Below are positions 35,613-46,726 of a stretch of 64,000 bases of DNA, piece by piece. The notes beneath the pieces are model-generated. The model was given only the letters and a program-made list of their open reading frames with translations. It was not told the origin of the DNA and did not search any database. Both the position numbers and the translations under genes were made by a program. How positions within the stretch are numbered: position 1 is the first letter of the stretch; each line of letters begins with the position of its first letter. The stretch covers positions 1,736,001 to 1,800,000 of the forward strand of contig NZ_BEVZ01000002.1 in assembly GCF_003112515.1 (NCBI RefSeq), written 5' to 3'. Source of the stretch: Streptomyces fragilis. Its GTDB lineage: Bacteria; Actinomycetota; Actinomycetes; Streptomycetales; Streptomycetaceae.

Positions 35613-36431
35613 ATGACGACGAGGAACGGGCCGGACGACGCCGAGGTGGCGGTCGCCGCCGCGCGGGCCGGGGCCGCCGTGGTACGGGACCTGTACGGCA
35701 GCGCTCCCGAGCGGCACGACAAGGGGAACGGCGACTTCGCCACAGCGGCGGACCTGGCGGCCGAGGAGGCGATCCGGGACGTCCTGCGCGCGTTTCGCCC
35801 CGGCGACGCCGTGACCGGTGAGGAGCGGGGAGCCACCGGAGCGGCGGAGGCCGGACGCAGGTGGCTCGTCGACCCCCTCTGCGGCACCCTCAACTACGCC
35901 GTGGACACCATGCTCGTCGGCGTCAACGTCGCCCTGCGGGACGGCGGGCGGGTCACGGCGGCCGCCACGGCCGACCCGTTCAGCGGCGAGGTGTACCTGG
36001 CCGACGGCGTCGGCGCCCGCCTGCTGGACCCCGACGGCACGGGGACGGGTCTGATTCCCTCGGCCGCGTCCGGCCTGGTCGACCTCAACCTCGATCCGCC
36101 GTTCCCGAACGCCCCCGCCTTCCGGGCCGCCCGGCTGCTCGACGACCCGGCGTTCACCGCGCGCTTCCGGCCCCGCGTGGTCTCCACGACGCTCGCCGTC
36201 GCCTGGGTCGCGGCAGGCCGACGAGCCGCCTACGTCACCGACGGGGACCTGCGCGACAGCGTCCACTTCGCCTCCGGCATCGCCCTGTGCCAGGCCGCCG
36301 GATGCGTCGTCACGGGGCTCGACGGCCGGCCCCCGTACACCGGCGCCAACGGCCTGATCGCCGCGGCCGACCAGGACACGCACGCGGCGCTGCTCGCCAT
36401 GGCCCGGATCCGGCTCCCCGCCGAGCGGTGA
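35613..36431 (+). CDS. Inositol monophosphatase-family protein with an altered metal site
   Basis: This 272-residue protein has the IMPase fold: NGDFATAADLAAEEAIRD, then GEE (Glu70-Glu71), then WLVDPLCGTLNY. The family metal motif is DPxDGTxNF; here Asp87 remains but the second Asp is Cys90. The later WDxAAG motif is also absent, replaced by SVHFASGIAL. Two of the metal-binding features are therefore missing, and the protein may be a weak phosphatase or a non-catalytic homologue. The ATG at 35613 follows the small upstream gene closely. The substrate is unknown. Confidence 0.8.
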   Translation: MTTRNGPDDAEVAVAAARAGAAVVRDLYGSAPERHDKGNGDFATAADLAAEEAIRDVLRAFRPGDAVTGEERGATGAAEAGRRWLVDPLCGTLNYAVDTMLVGVNVALRDGGRVTAAATADPFSGEVYLADGVGARLLDPDGTGTGLIPSAASGLVDLNLDPPFPNAPAFRAARLLDDPAFTARFRPRVVSTTLAVAWVAAGRRAAYVTDGDLRDSVHFASGIALCQAAGCVVTGLDGRPPYTGANGLIAAADQDTHAALLAMARIRLPAER

Positions 36432-36524
36432 GTGCGGCGGCGCCGATCGGCCGGACGGAGGACGTGGACGGGGCCCCGCGCGGAGGCGGTGCCAGACTCG
36501 GTCTCCGGACGCTGGAGGTGCGCG

Positions 36525-37601
36525 GTGGATCTCGACGCTGTCGCTCAGGAGCTGTACGGGACGCTCCCCGAGACGATCACCCGGATGCGCGACGAGCGCG
36601 CCGCCCGCGCCCGCGCGGAGGGCGACCGGGAGCTGGCGAAGCGGATCAAGGCCCTGCGGAAGCCGACGCTGTCGGCCTGGGCCTGCAACCTGCTGGTCCG
36701 GGAGCGCAAGGAGGAGACCGAACCGCTGCTGCGGCTGGGGGAGGCGTTGCGGCAGGCCCACCTCGACCTGGACGGCGGGGTGCTGCGGGACCTCTCACGG
36801 CAGCAGCACCTGCTGGTGTCCGCGCTCGCCCGGCAGGCGGTGGAGCTGACCGCGGCGGCGGGACACCGGGTGGGGGAGGGGGCCCGGGAGGAGGTCGAGG
36901 GCACGCTGCGCGCGGTGCTGGCGGACCCCGGGGCGGCCGCGGCCTGGGCCGAGGGGCGGCTGACCGGACCGCTCACCGCGACCCCGGGCTTCGGGGCCGT
37001 GCCGGCCGGCGGGACGCCGCCCGACCTGCGGCTGGTACCCGCGCCGAAGAGGGACGCGGCGGGTGCGGAACCCCAGGCGGGCCCGGCTGCCGGGGAAGGC
37101 GGCGCAACGACCGCGCGCCGGGGCGAGGGCGGTGCGCCGGACGCGGGCGGCGCGACACAGGGGGTCGGTGCCGCGGAGCGCGAATGCCGTGCCCGGGAGC
37201 GCGAGGCGGCCGAGCGTGAGGCGGCCGAGCGTGAGGCGGCCGAACGTGAGGCGGCCCGGCGCCAGGCCGCGGAACGGGCGCGGCGGCGTGAGCTGGCGGA
37301 GGCCCGCGCGGAGGCGGAGGAGGCCGCGCGGGCCCTCGGCGAGGCGGAGGAGGAGACGGCCGGCGCCGACCGCGCCGAACGTGAGGCGGTCGACCGCGTC
37401 GCCGCCCTCGAGGAGCGGGTCCGTGGCCTGGAGGAGGAACTGCACGCCGCCCGTGCCGAGACCCGCGAGGCCCGGGCGGCGGAACGCGCGGCCCGCGACC
37501 GGGCCCGTGCCGCCGCCCGTACCCTCCGCGACGCCCGCCACCGCGCCACCACCGCCGAGACCCGCGCCGCCCGCGCCACCCGCCCGGCCGACGACGCGTG
37601 A
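36525..37601 (+). CDS. Coiled-coil hypothetical protein
   Basis: This 358-residue protein starts VDLDAVAQELYGTLPETITRMRDERA and has an ordered helical first half. Landmarks are KRIKALRKPTLSAWACNLLVRERKEE and LSRQQHLLVSALARQAV. After a linker, about residues 205-355 are almost all Glu/Arg/Ala, including EAAER repeats, and would form a long coiled coil. The GTG at 36525 has GGAGGTG upstream. The KPTLSAWA...N motif looks conserved and may define a family, but I cannot name it. No membrane segment. Confidence 0.72.
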   Translation: MDLDAVAQELYGTLPETITRMRDERAARARAEGDRELAKRIKALRKPTLSAWACNLLVRERKEETEPLLRLGEALRQAHLDLDGGVLRDLSRQQHLLVSALARQAVELTAAAGHRVGEGAREEVEGTLRAVLADPGAAAAWAEGRLTGPLTATPGFGAVPAGGTPPDLRLVPAPKRDAAGAEPQAGPAAGEGGATTARRGEGGAPDAGGATQGVGAAERECRAREREAAEREAAEREAAEREAARRQAAERARRRELAEARAEAEEAARALGEAEEETAGADRAEREAVDRVAALEERVRGLEEELHAARAETREARAAERAARDRARAAARTLRDARHRATTAETRAARATRPADDA

Positions 37602-37701
37602 CGGCGGGCCGGGCGCCGCCGAGGACGCCGCGCCCCCTCGGACGACGGCGAGGGCGGCGACCCCCACGGGCTCGCACCGCGCGCCGTCGTCCGCACCGCG
37701 C

Positions 37702-40320
37702 TCAGGCCGCCCCGAAGGCCGTGAAGGTCCACCCCGTCGCCCGGTGGACCGCGTCGTCCGGGAGGGCCGCGCGGGCGTCGCGCAGCGCCTCGGCGAGGGA
37801 GAGGCCGCAGGCCAGGCCCTTGTGCAGGGCCAGCATCAGCGGCACCACCGCCGCGTCGTTGACCGGCGCGCTGCTCGCCACCACCCCCGCCGTGCCGAGC
37901 GGCAGTAAGGCGGTGACCAGGCCCAGCAGTTCGTCGGAGCCCACCGGCGCCAGCCGCGCCGTGTCGCAGCTGGACAGGATGAGCCGGTACGGACTGCTCT
38001 CCAGCCGCTCGAAGTCGTGCACGGTCAACGGCCCGTCGGCCATGCGCAGGGACGAGAACAACGGGTTGTCCGCCCGGAAGACGCCGTGCGCCGCGATGTG
38101 CGCCAGCGACGCGCCGTCCAGCGCCCGCAGCACCTCCCCGGCGCGTGCGCCGTCCCCCTCCAGCAGGGTCGGCCGCCCGTAGTGGTCGACCAGTTCCGGC
38201 ACCTCCGCGCCACCCGTCGCCAGCCCGGGACCGCGCACCAGGACGTGCCGGCCGCCCGCCGGCGGGGCCGTCTCCCGGGCGCGCAGCCAGGCGCCCGCCG
38301 ACGGCGACACGCTCACCACCCGCTCCCGCAGCGACGGCAGCAGCGCCCACGGCACCCGGTGCAGCCGCCCCGGCGGCACCACCACCGGCCCGGGACCGAG
38401 CCGCGCGGCCGCCTCACCGAGCAGCGCCTCCTCCAGGCGGCGCCCGGCCGCCTCCAGCAGGGGAAGCCGCGCCGCGCCGCCGGGATGCGCCAGCCGCCGC
38501 AGCCCGGCCTGCACCAGCTCCGCCTCCGCCTCCGCCCGCGACAGCCGGCCGCCGGTGAACAACCGCACCCGGCCGCCGCCGCACAGCAGCACCCGCACCC
38601 GGTCGTCCAGCACCACCAGTTCGACCAGCTGCGCGCCGTCGCGGTCCAGCCGCTCGAGCAGGGCCGCCGGGTCGAACCGGCGGCCGTCGCCGCCGGCCCC
38701 CGTGCCCCGGGCCCGCAGCGTCCGGGACCGTATCTCCCGCTCCAGGCGCCGCTGCTCACGCTCCAGCACCGGCACCGGACGGCCGTCCCGGCGCGCCTCC
38801 TCGGCCCGGGACGCGATCTCGCGGAACGACGCCAGGTCCGCCAGCAGCCCGGGATCGGCGGGCGGCCGGGCGGCCGGCGCCGCCAGCGCCGCCGCTCGCC
38901 ACCGCTCGCTCCACTCCAGCAGCCGCCGGGCGCCGCCCGAGGCCAGGGCGGCCTCCTGCGCCAGCGCCGCCAGCTCCTCGCCCTGCTCGGTGACCCGGGC
39001 CCGCAGCTCCGGCGCGCCCAGCGTGGTGCGGTGCGCGTCGAGCACGTCCAGCCCGTACCGGCAGGCCCGGAGCACACCGCGACGCGACCCGGCGGCACGG
39101 GCCCGCAGCGCCTGCGCCACCCAGCCCGTCACCCGCGCCTGCGGCGCACCGCCGTGCCGGGCCCTGGCGGCCAGAGCCAGATGCGCCTCCGCCTCCTCGG
39201 GCCGGTCGAGGGCCAGGGCGATCCGCCCGGCCAGCAGCGCGGCCTGCGGCGCCGACGGCGAGCCGAAGGAGGCCAGCCGCCCGGCGAGGGCCGCCGCCTC
39301 GGAGACCATCCGGCCGGTGCGCCGCCCCACCGCGAAACGGGCCTCGGCCAGCACCAGCCGGGCATGCGCCTCCCCCCACGGCCGCCGCTGCCGGGCGAAC
39401 AGCCGCACCGCCGCGGCCGCCCGGTCCACCGCCGTGTCCGGGGCGCCCGCCGCACCAGCCGCCTGGGCCGCCACCAGCAGCAGCTCCGCCTTGCGGGTGC
39501 GCTGCCCGCCGATCCTCTCCAGCGCCGCGATCGCCGCGTCCGCCTCGGCCAGCGCCTCAACCGCCAGGCCCGCCGCCCGCAGCACCTCGCAGCGCCGGAT
39601 GCTCAGCATGAACGTCGGGGTGCCCAGGGCGTCGTAACGCTCGGCGGCCTCGTCGAAGAGCCGCAGCGCCGCGGGGATGTCACCGGCGCGGAAGGCCGTC
39701 AGCGCCCGCGACTCGACCACGTCCGCCTTGTCGTGCTCCTGGCCGGTCGTCCCCCACAGCACCTCCGCCGCCGCGAAGTCCGCCTCCGCGCGGTCCACCG
39801 CCCCCAGCGCCAGGTGGACCGTCGCCCGCAGGGTCAGCGAACGCGCCACCCAGATCACGTCCCCGGCCTGCCGCAGCACCGGCACCGCGCGCCGGACGTC
39901 GTCCAGCGCCTCACCGTGGCGGCCGAGCACCCAGAACGAGTACGCCCTGCGGTACAGCACCCGCGCCCGGGTGTGCGCCGAGCCCCGGCCCACGCCCCGC
40001 TCGAACGCCGCCAGCCCCTGCCGGGTCCGGCCCGCGTGCACCAGCGCCACCCCGAGCGTGGCCAGCACGTCGGCCTCCCGGTCGGCGGAGCCCGCACGGG
40101 CCGCCAGGTCCCGGGCGCGCCGCAGATGGCGCAGCGCCACCTCGAGATCGCCGAAGTCCCGCTGCCAGATGCCGATCACCTGGTGGGCCACCGACGCGTG
40201 CTCCGGCGGGGGGCCGGACTCGAGGAGCCGTTCCGCCCTGCGCAGCGCCACGTCGGGCCTGGCGAAGACCATCGGCAGCAGTTCGAGGACGGTTCCGTTT
40301 CCCGCTGTCACCTGCCGCAT
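37702..40320 (-). CDS. TPR-CHAT protein (caspase-like protease)
   Basis: This 872-residue protein has an N-terminal helical repeat region (about 20-520, TPR-like units such as ALRHLRRARDLAARAGSADREADVLATLG). The C-terminal CHAT domain is at about 600-872. The caspase-type dyad is visible as His745 (LAHIAAHGVF) and Cys785 (LILSSCDTA), followed by GLVTALLPLGTAGVVAS. CHAT domains are clan CD peptidases used in bacterial signalling, suicide and CRISPR-associated cleavage; TPR repeats usually sense a partner. No signal peptide, so cytoplasmic. The ATG at 40320 has AGGG 9-12 nt upstream; a GTG at 40350 has no ribosome binding site. It is divergent, 110 bp away, from a subtilisin-like protease operon and is likely its functional partner. 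Confidence 0.9.
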   Translation of the reverse strand: MRQVTAGNGTVLELLPMVFARPDVALRRAERLLESGPPPEHASVAHQVIGIWQRDFGDLEVALRHLRRARDLAARAGSADREADVLATLGVALVHAGRTRQGLAAFERGVGRGSAHTRARVLYRRAYSFWVLGRHGEALDDVRRAVPVLRQAGDVIWVARSLTLRATVHLALGAVDRAEADFAAAEVLWGTTGQEHDKADVVESRALTAFRAGDIPAALRLFDEAAERYDALGTPTFMLSIRRCEVLRAAGLAVEALAEADAAIAALERIGGQRTRKAELLLVAAQAAGAAGAPDTAVDRAAAAVRLFARQRRPWGEAHARLVLAEARFAVGRRTGRMVSEAAALAGRLASFGSPSAPQAALLAGRIALALDRPEEAEAHLALAARARHGGAPQARVTGWVAQALRARAAGSRRGVLRACRYGLDVLDAHRTTLGAPELRARVTEQGEELAALAQEAALASGGARRLLEWSERWRAAALAAPAARPPADPGLLADLASFREIASRAEEARRDGRPVPVLEREQRRLEREIRSRTLRARGTGAGGDGRRFDPAALLERLDRDGAQLVELVVLDDRVRVLLCGGGRVRLFTGGRLSRAEAEAELVQAGLRRLAHPGGAARLPLLEAAGRRLEEALLGEAAARLGPGPVVVPPGRLHRVPWALLPSLRERVVSVSPSAGAWLRARETAPPAGGRHVLVRGPGLATGGAEVPELVDHYGRPTLLEGDGARAGEVLRALDGASLAHIAAHGVFRADNPLFSSLRMADGPLTVHDFERLESSPYRLILSSCDTARLAPVGSDELLGLVTALLPLGTAGVVASSAPVNDAAVVPLMLALHKGLACGLSLAEALRDARAALPDDAVHRATGWTFTAFGAA

Positions 40321-40430
40321 GGTAGTTGCCCTGGCCAGGGGTTTCAGCACGCACGATGTGAAGGCGGTGTATCAACCGCGATGCGGCAGACTCCTTCTGA
40401 CGACGTAGTACCCGAGGGGGAGGAAGCCCT

Positions 40431-41879
40431 ATGCCGGCCCGGCGGTTCCACGAGCAGTGCGAGCAGGTCCGACGTTCCATGCCCGACGTACCGCTGGCCG
40501 TGGACGAGGAGGCGGGGTTCCTCTACGAGCGCGGCCACCTGCTGGTGCGCGACGGGGAGGACGCCCGGCTGGTCGCCGACGCCCTGCGCGAGCGGCGCGC
40601 GGACATCCCCGGCGCCGCGGGCCGCGAACGGATAGGCGCCGCCGGGCCCGGCAACCGGTCCGGGGTGACGCGGATCAGGGTCGCCGAGCCGGCCGACGCG
40701 GCCCGGGCGGCCCGCGCGGGCGAGGCCGCCGACCCGGCGGTGGACGGCGCGCTGCGCGCGGTGCGCGCCCTGGAGGCCCGCGCCGGACGCCGCATGGTCT
40801 CCCGCAACCACGTCATCACGGTCGCCGTGAACGCCTGCCCCGGTGACGAGCCGGTGCCGGCCGCGCCGGGCGAGGGACCCAACCCGGCGCCCGCCCCTCG
40901 GGACCACGAGCCGGAGTCCGGCGTCGGCGTGCTGGTGGTGGACACCGGCCTCACCTCCGACCACGCCCGCTGCCCCGAACTCGCCCGCGTGCGCGGCGAC
41001 CTGGAGACCTCCGAGCGCGACGCCGACGGGGTGCTGCGCCAGTACGCGGGACACGGCACCTTCATCGCCGGCCTGCTGGCCGCCGTCGCCCCGCACGCCG
41101 ACATCACGGTCTCCAACGCGCTCAACGACGCCGGCGCCGTCCTGGAGTCCGAGTTCGGCCCGCTCCTGCTGGACGCCGCCGAGCGCGCCGGCTGGCCCGC
41201 CCTGATCAGCGTCTCCGCGGGCACCGCCACGGGCGACGACGAGGGCCTGCTGGGACTCGAGCGCTTCATGGCCGAACTGCTCGAGCACCCCGGCACCCTG
41301 CTGGTCGCCGCGGCCGGCAACAACGGCTCCGACACCCCGTTCTTCCCGGCCGCCTACGCCGCCCGGCCCCGCTACCGCAAGGCCGTGTTCTCCGTGGGCG
41401 CCCTGCGCGGCGACGGTGAGGCCAACGCCTGCTTCAGCAACCACGGCCGGTGGGTGAACGCCTACGCGCCCGGCGAGCGCCTCACCGCCCCGCTGACCGG
41501 CTTCGACGCCCCCGTCCCGTACGTCTACCAGCACTCCAGCTACGACGAGTGCCGGCACGGCGGCGACTACTCCTGCACCTGCCGCTTCCCGGTCCGCACC
41601 GGAGTGCTCAGCGCGGACGGCGAGGACGCCCCCGGCGAGCCGGAGCGCGTGGAGTTCACCGGCTACGCGCGCTGGAGCGGCACCTCCTTCGCCACACCGG
41701 TGGCAGCCGCCATGGTCGCCGCGCACATGGCCGCCCACAAGGAGAGCGACCCGCGCCGCGCCCGCCGCGACCTCCTCGCCTCCCTCGAGGACACCGCCGA
41801 GGTGCACGGCGCGCGGGTGGCCGCGCTGCGTCCGCCGACCTGGCGGCCCCTCGGCGCGCCCGCCGGGAGCGAACGTTGA
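40431..41879 (+). CDS. Cytoplasmic subtilisin-like (S8) protease with N-terminal domain
   Basis: This 482-residue protease has the intact triad Asp171 (VVDTGL), His208 (GHGTFIAG) and Ser419 (SGTSFATP), with oxyanion Asn297 (AAGNNGS). There is no signal peptide or membrane anchor, so it differs from mycosins and secreted subtilisins. The first 150 residues form a separate domain (GFLYERGHLLVRDGEDARLVADALRE ... NHVITVAVNACPGDEP), probably an inhibitory or targeting domain. Between Asn297 and Ser419 is an insertion with three Cys (DECRHGGDYSCTC). The ATG at 40431 follows GGGGGAGG. It heads an operon with an ECF sigma factor and a beta-rich protein and faces the CHAT gene. The protease call is firm; the role is inference. 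Confidence 0.9.
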   Translation: MPARRFHEQCEQVRRSMPDVPLAVDEEAGFLYERGHLLVRDGEDARLVADALRERRADIPGAAGRERIGAAGPGNRSGVTRIRVAEPADAARAARAGEAADPAVDGALRAVRALEARAGRRMVSRNHVITVAVNACPGDEPVPAAPGEGPNPAPAPRDHEPESGVGVLVVDTGLTSDHARCPELARVRGDLETSERDADGVLRQYAGHGTFIAGLLAAVAPHADITVSNALNDAGAVLESEFGPLLLDAAERAGWPALISVSAGTATGDDEGLLGLERFMAELLEHPGTLLVAAAGNNGSDTPFFPAAYAARPRYRKAVFSVGALRGDGEANACFSNHGRWVNAYAPGERLTAPLTGFDAPVPYVYQHSSYDECRHGGDYSCTCRFPVRTGVLSADGEDAPGEPERVEFTGYARWSGTSFATPVAAAMVAAHMAAHKESDPRRARRDLLASLEDTAEVHGARVAALRPPTWRPLGAPAGSER

Positions 41880-41941
41880 CCCCGTCCTTGACCCTCACCC
41901 GTACGGCGTACGATGGCGTGCCGTACACGAGGGGTGGGGGA

Positions 41942-42517
41942 GTGGAACGAGCGACAGTCGGCGCCTTGCTGAAGTCCGCGGTCGAGGGTGACCAGGACGC
42001 CTGGCGGGGCCTGGTGGACGGGCTCAGCCCGTTGGTGTGGTCCGTGGTCCGCGGGCACCGGCTCTCCGAGGCGGACGCCCACGAGGTCTACCAGATCGCC
42101 TGGTTCCGCTTCGCGCAGAACCTCGGCCGGATCCGCGAGCCGGAGAAGGCGGGCTCCTGGCTCGCCGCCACCGCCCGCCACGAATGCCTGAAGGTGCTCC
42201 GGGCGCAGCGCCGGTGGACGCCCACCGACGACCCGCAGGTGCTGGACCGCCCGTGCGACAGCTGCTCGCCCGAGCAGAAGGTCCTGGAGTCCGAGGAGGA
42301 GGCCGAACGCGCCGACCGGCACCGGACGGTCTGGGAGGAGTTCGACGCGCTCGGCGACCGCTGCCGGCAGCTGCTGCGCCTGATCATCGCCCAGCCGCCG
42401 CCCAGCTACCGCGAGGTGTCCGTCGCCCTGGGCATCGCGGTGGGTTCCATCGGACCTATTCGACAGCGGTGCCTGCGCCGGCTGCGCAAGCGCCTGACCG
42501 ACCGGGGGGTTCTGTGA
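41942..42517 (+). CDS. ECF-type RNA polymerase sigma factor in the CHAT/S8 locus
   Basis: This 191-residue sigma factor has region 2 (about 12-80, with EGDQDAWRGLVDGLSPLVWSVV and LSEADAHEVYQIAWFRFAQN) and region 4 (about 130-185, with RCRQLLRLIIAQPPPSYREVSVALGIAVGSIGPIRQRCLRRLRKRL). The helix-turn-helix GIAVGSIGPIRQRC contains GSIG-R-R, as in ECF factors recognising bespoke promoters. The GTG at 41942 lies 62 bp after the protease. The next gene overlaps it by 4 bp. No zinc-binding anti-sigma factor is present, so control may run through the neighbouring protein or by proteolysis. Confidence 0.88.
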   Translation: MERATVGALLKSAVEGDQDAWRGLVDGLSPLVWSVVRGHRLSEADAHEVYQIAWFRFAQNLGRIREPEKAGSWLAATARHECLKVLRAQRRWTPTDDPQVLDRPCDSCSPEQKVLESEEEAERADRHRTVWEEFDALGDRCRQLLRLIIAQPPPSYREVSVALGIAVGSIGPIRQRCLRRLRKRLTDRGVL

Positions 42518-43008
42518 ACGGCCCGCACGCCTTCGACGACACCGACGAGACCGGCGAGCTCCACGACGAGCGGCAGCTCCTGGAGATGGAGGCACTCCTG
42601 CGGGAGGCGGCCGAGGTCTGCGACCCGGTGCCCGCCGCGCTGCGCGAGACGGCCCTGGCCGCCTTCGCGCTGCACGACCTGGACGCCCGCCTCGCCGAGC
42701 TCACCTTCGACTCGCTGCTGGACGCCGCCCCCGTCAGGGGCGCCGAGGACACCCCGCGGATGCTCACCTTCGCGGCCGGCGACCTCACCGTCGACGTCGA
42801 GGTGGGCGAGGACGGGCTGCTCGGCCAGCTGCTGCCGCCCCAGGCGGCGGGCGTGGAGGTGCTGACCCGGCCCGCCCCGGACGCGGCGGCGCGGTGCGCC
42901 GCCGACGAGACGGGCGGGTTCTCGTGCGCGGTCGACGTCACCGGCCCGTTCGCCCTGCGGGTCCGGACCGGCGACGAAGTGGTCGTCACGGAGTGGCTGC
43001 GGGTCTGA
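42514..43008 (+). CDS. Acidic protein coupled to the ECF sigma factor, beta-sandwich-like C-terminus
   Basis: This 164-residue protein starts at GTG 42514 inside the sigma factor stop (GTGA), so it is translationally coupled. Residues 1-70 are acidic and helical (LLEMEALLREAAEVCDPVPAALRETALAAFALHDLDARLAELTFDSLLD). Residues 80-164 are beta-rich (LTVDVEVGEDGLLGQLLPPQAAGVEVLTR ... GPFALRVRTGDEVVVTEWLRV). There is no membrane helix or zinc motif. Position and composition suggest a partner or antagonist of the sigma factor. I infer a regulatory role only from context. Confidence 0.75.
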   Translation: MNGPHAFDDTDETGELHDERQLLEMEALLREAAEVCDPVPAALRETALAAFALHDLDARLAELTFDSLLDAAPVRGAEDTPRMLTFAAGDLTVDVEVGEDGLLGQLLPPQAAGVEVLTRPAPDAAARCAADETGGFSCAVDVTGPFALRVRTGDEVVVTEWLRV

Positions 43009-43081
43009 CCGCGACCGGGCGGCCGCCCACCCAGGGCGGCCGCCCGCCTGGGGCGGCCGCCCGCTTGGCGCGGCCGCCCGC

Positions 43082-44329
43082 TCACCAGGCGACCGGAAGC
43101 GCCTCGGGCCCGCGGATCATGGTGCGCCGCCGCCACGGCACCTCCTGCGCGGGCACCGCGAGCCGGAGCCCGGGCAGCCGCTCCAGCAGGGTGGTCACCA
43201 GCAGCTCCGTCTGCAGGCGGGCCAGGACCGCCCCCGTGCAGAAGTGCGGTCCGTTGCCGAAGGCCAGGTGCGGGTTGGGGTCCCGGGCCAGGTCGATCTC
43301 GTCCGGATCGGGGAAGACCTCCGGGTCCCGGTTGGCGGCCAGGTAGGACACGTACACCGGCTCGCCCGCCCGGATCGTCCGGCCCGCGAGCCCGACGTCC
43401 TCCAGCGCGATCCGGGCCAGGCCCACGGTGCTGCGGTGCGGGATCCAGCGCAGCAGCTCCTCCAGGGCGGCGTCCCGCCCGGCCGGACGGTCCAGCACCT
43501 CGCGCATCTTGGCCATCAGGTCCGGCCGGGTGAGCAGCAGGAAGAGCATCTGCCCGCAGTTGTGCGTGACCGCCTCGCCGCCGATCTGCAGCGGCCCGGC
43601 CACCCCGATCGCCTCCTCCTCGGTCAGCTCCCCGCGGCCCACGGCGGCGCCCAGCATCGACAGCACGCCGCCGCCCCGTCCGTCGCCGTCAGCGTCGGGG
43701 GAGCCCTCGCGACGGTCACGGATCGTCCGCGTGATCCAGCCGTACAGTCCCGCCTTGGCCCGCTCGGCGGCCTCGGCGCCGCCCGAGGTGGAGATGATCT
43801 GCCGGGTCCAGGCGCGCACCCGGTCCCGGTCGGCCTCCGGAACGCCCATCACCTCGCCCACCACGGCCAGCGGGTACGGCTCCAGCACCGTGGCGATCAG
43901 ATCGGCCGGCGGACCCTGCGCCAGCAGGCCGTCGACCAGCGGGTCGAGCAGCGCCTGCGCGCGCGGGCGGAGCCTGCGCATCGCCCCGACGGTGAAGGCG
44001 CCGGCGAAGGCGCGGCGCAGCCGGTTGTGGTCGGGCTGGTCGGCGAAGGCCAGCGAGCCCGGACGGGGCTTGAAGTGCGGGGCCAGCCGGGTGACCTGGC
44101 GGCGCGTCACCTCCGCACGGCCGAACCGCGGGTCGTTGGTGACGGCGCGGACGTCCTCGTGACGGGTGGCGAGCCAGGCCCAGCCCTCGCCGTGCGGCAG
44201 CCGGATCCTGGTCAGCGGGGCCTCACGCATCAGCTCGGCCAGCAACGGGTCGAAGCCGGGGCCGTCGATCTCCGGCGGCACCCAGTCCCGGACGGGCGGA
44301 GGAGGCGGTGCGGTCATCTCCTGAGTCAT
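43082..44329 (-). CDS. Cytochrome P450, CYP158A-like
   Basis: This 415-residue soluble P450 has heme-ligand Cys364 in HLAFGNGPHFCTG, the ExxR pair in EELLRW, and the I-helix GGEAVTHN. The sequence closely resembles biflaviolin synthase CYP158A2 of S. coelicolor as I recall it. Shared stretches include PPVRDW near the start, GEGWAWL, VTRLAPHF, LLQIGGEAVT-like text, LLRWIPHR and VYVSYLAANRDPEVFPDPD. CYP158A enzymes couple flaviolin molecules. The type III polyketide synthase RppA that supplies flaviolin is not in this window, a situation like that of the stand-alone paralogue CYP158A1. The start is ATG at 44329; an internal ATG four residues in is possible. Confidence 0.9.
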   Translation of the reverse strand: MTQEMTAPPPPPVRDWVPPEIDGPGFDPLLAELMREAPLTRIRLPHGEGWAWLATRHEDVRAVTNDPRFGRAEVTRRQVTRLAPHFKPRPGSLAFADQPDHNRLRRAFAGAFTVGAMRRLRPRAQALLDPLVDGLLAQGPPADLIATVLEPYPLAVVGEVMGVPEADRDRVRAWTRQIISTSGGAEAAERAKAGLYGWITRTIRDRREGSPDADGDGRGGGVLSMLGAAVGRGELTEEEAIGVAGPLQIGGEAVTHNCGQMLFLLLTRPDLMAKMREVLDRPAGRDAALEELLRWIPHRSTVGLARIALEDVGLAGRTIRAGEPVYVSYLAANRDPEVFPDPDEIDLARDPNPHLAFGNGPHFCTGAVLARLQTELLVTTLLERLPGLRLAVPAQEVPWRRRTMIRGPEALPVAW

Positions 44330-44503
44330 GGAACCACCCTGGGACGGCCCCGGCCGTCTGTCGCGCCCGGCTGCTCCGTGCGGTGCCGGAAGCGGCCGTC
44401 GAGCGCCGGAAACGGGCGGCGGTCTCCCAAAACGGGCGCCGCCCCGCCCGGAAATCCGGGCGGGGCGGCGCTCAGGGCCGGACGGCCGTGCGACCGGGTG
44501 AGG

Positions 44504-46726
<2,223 letters not shown>

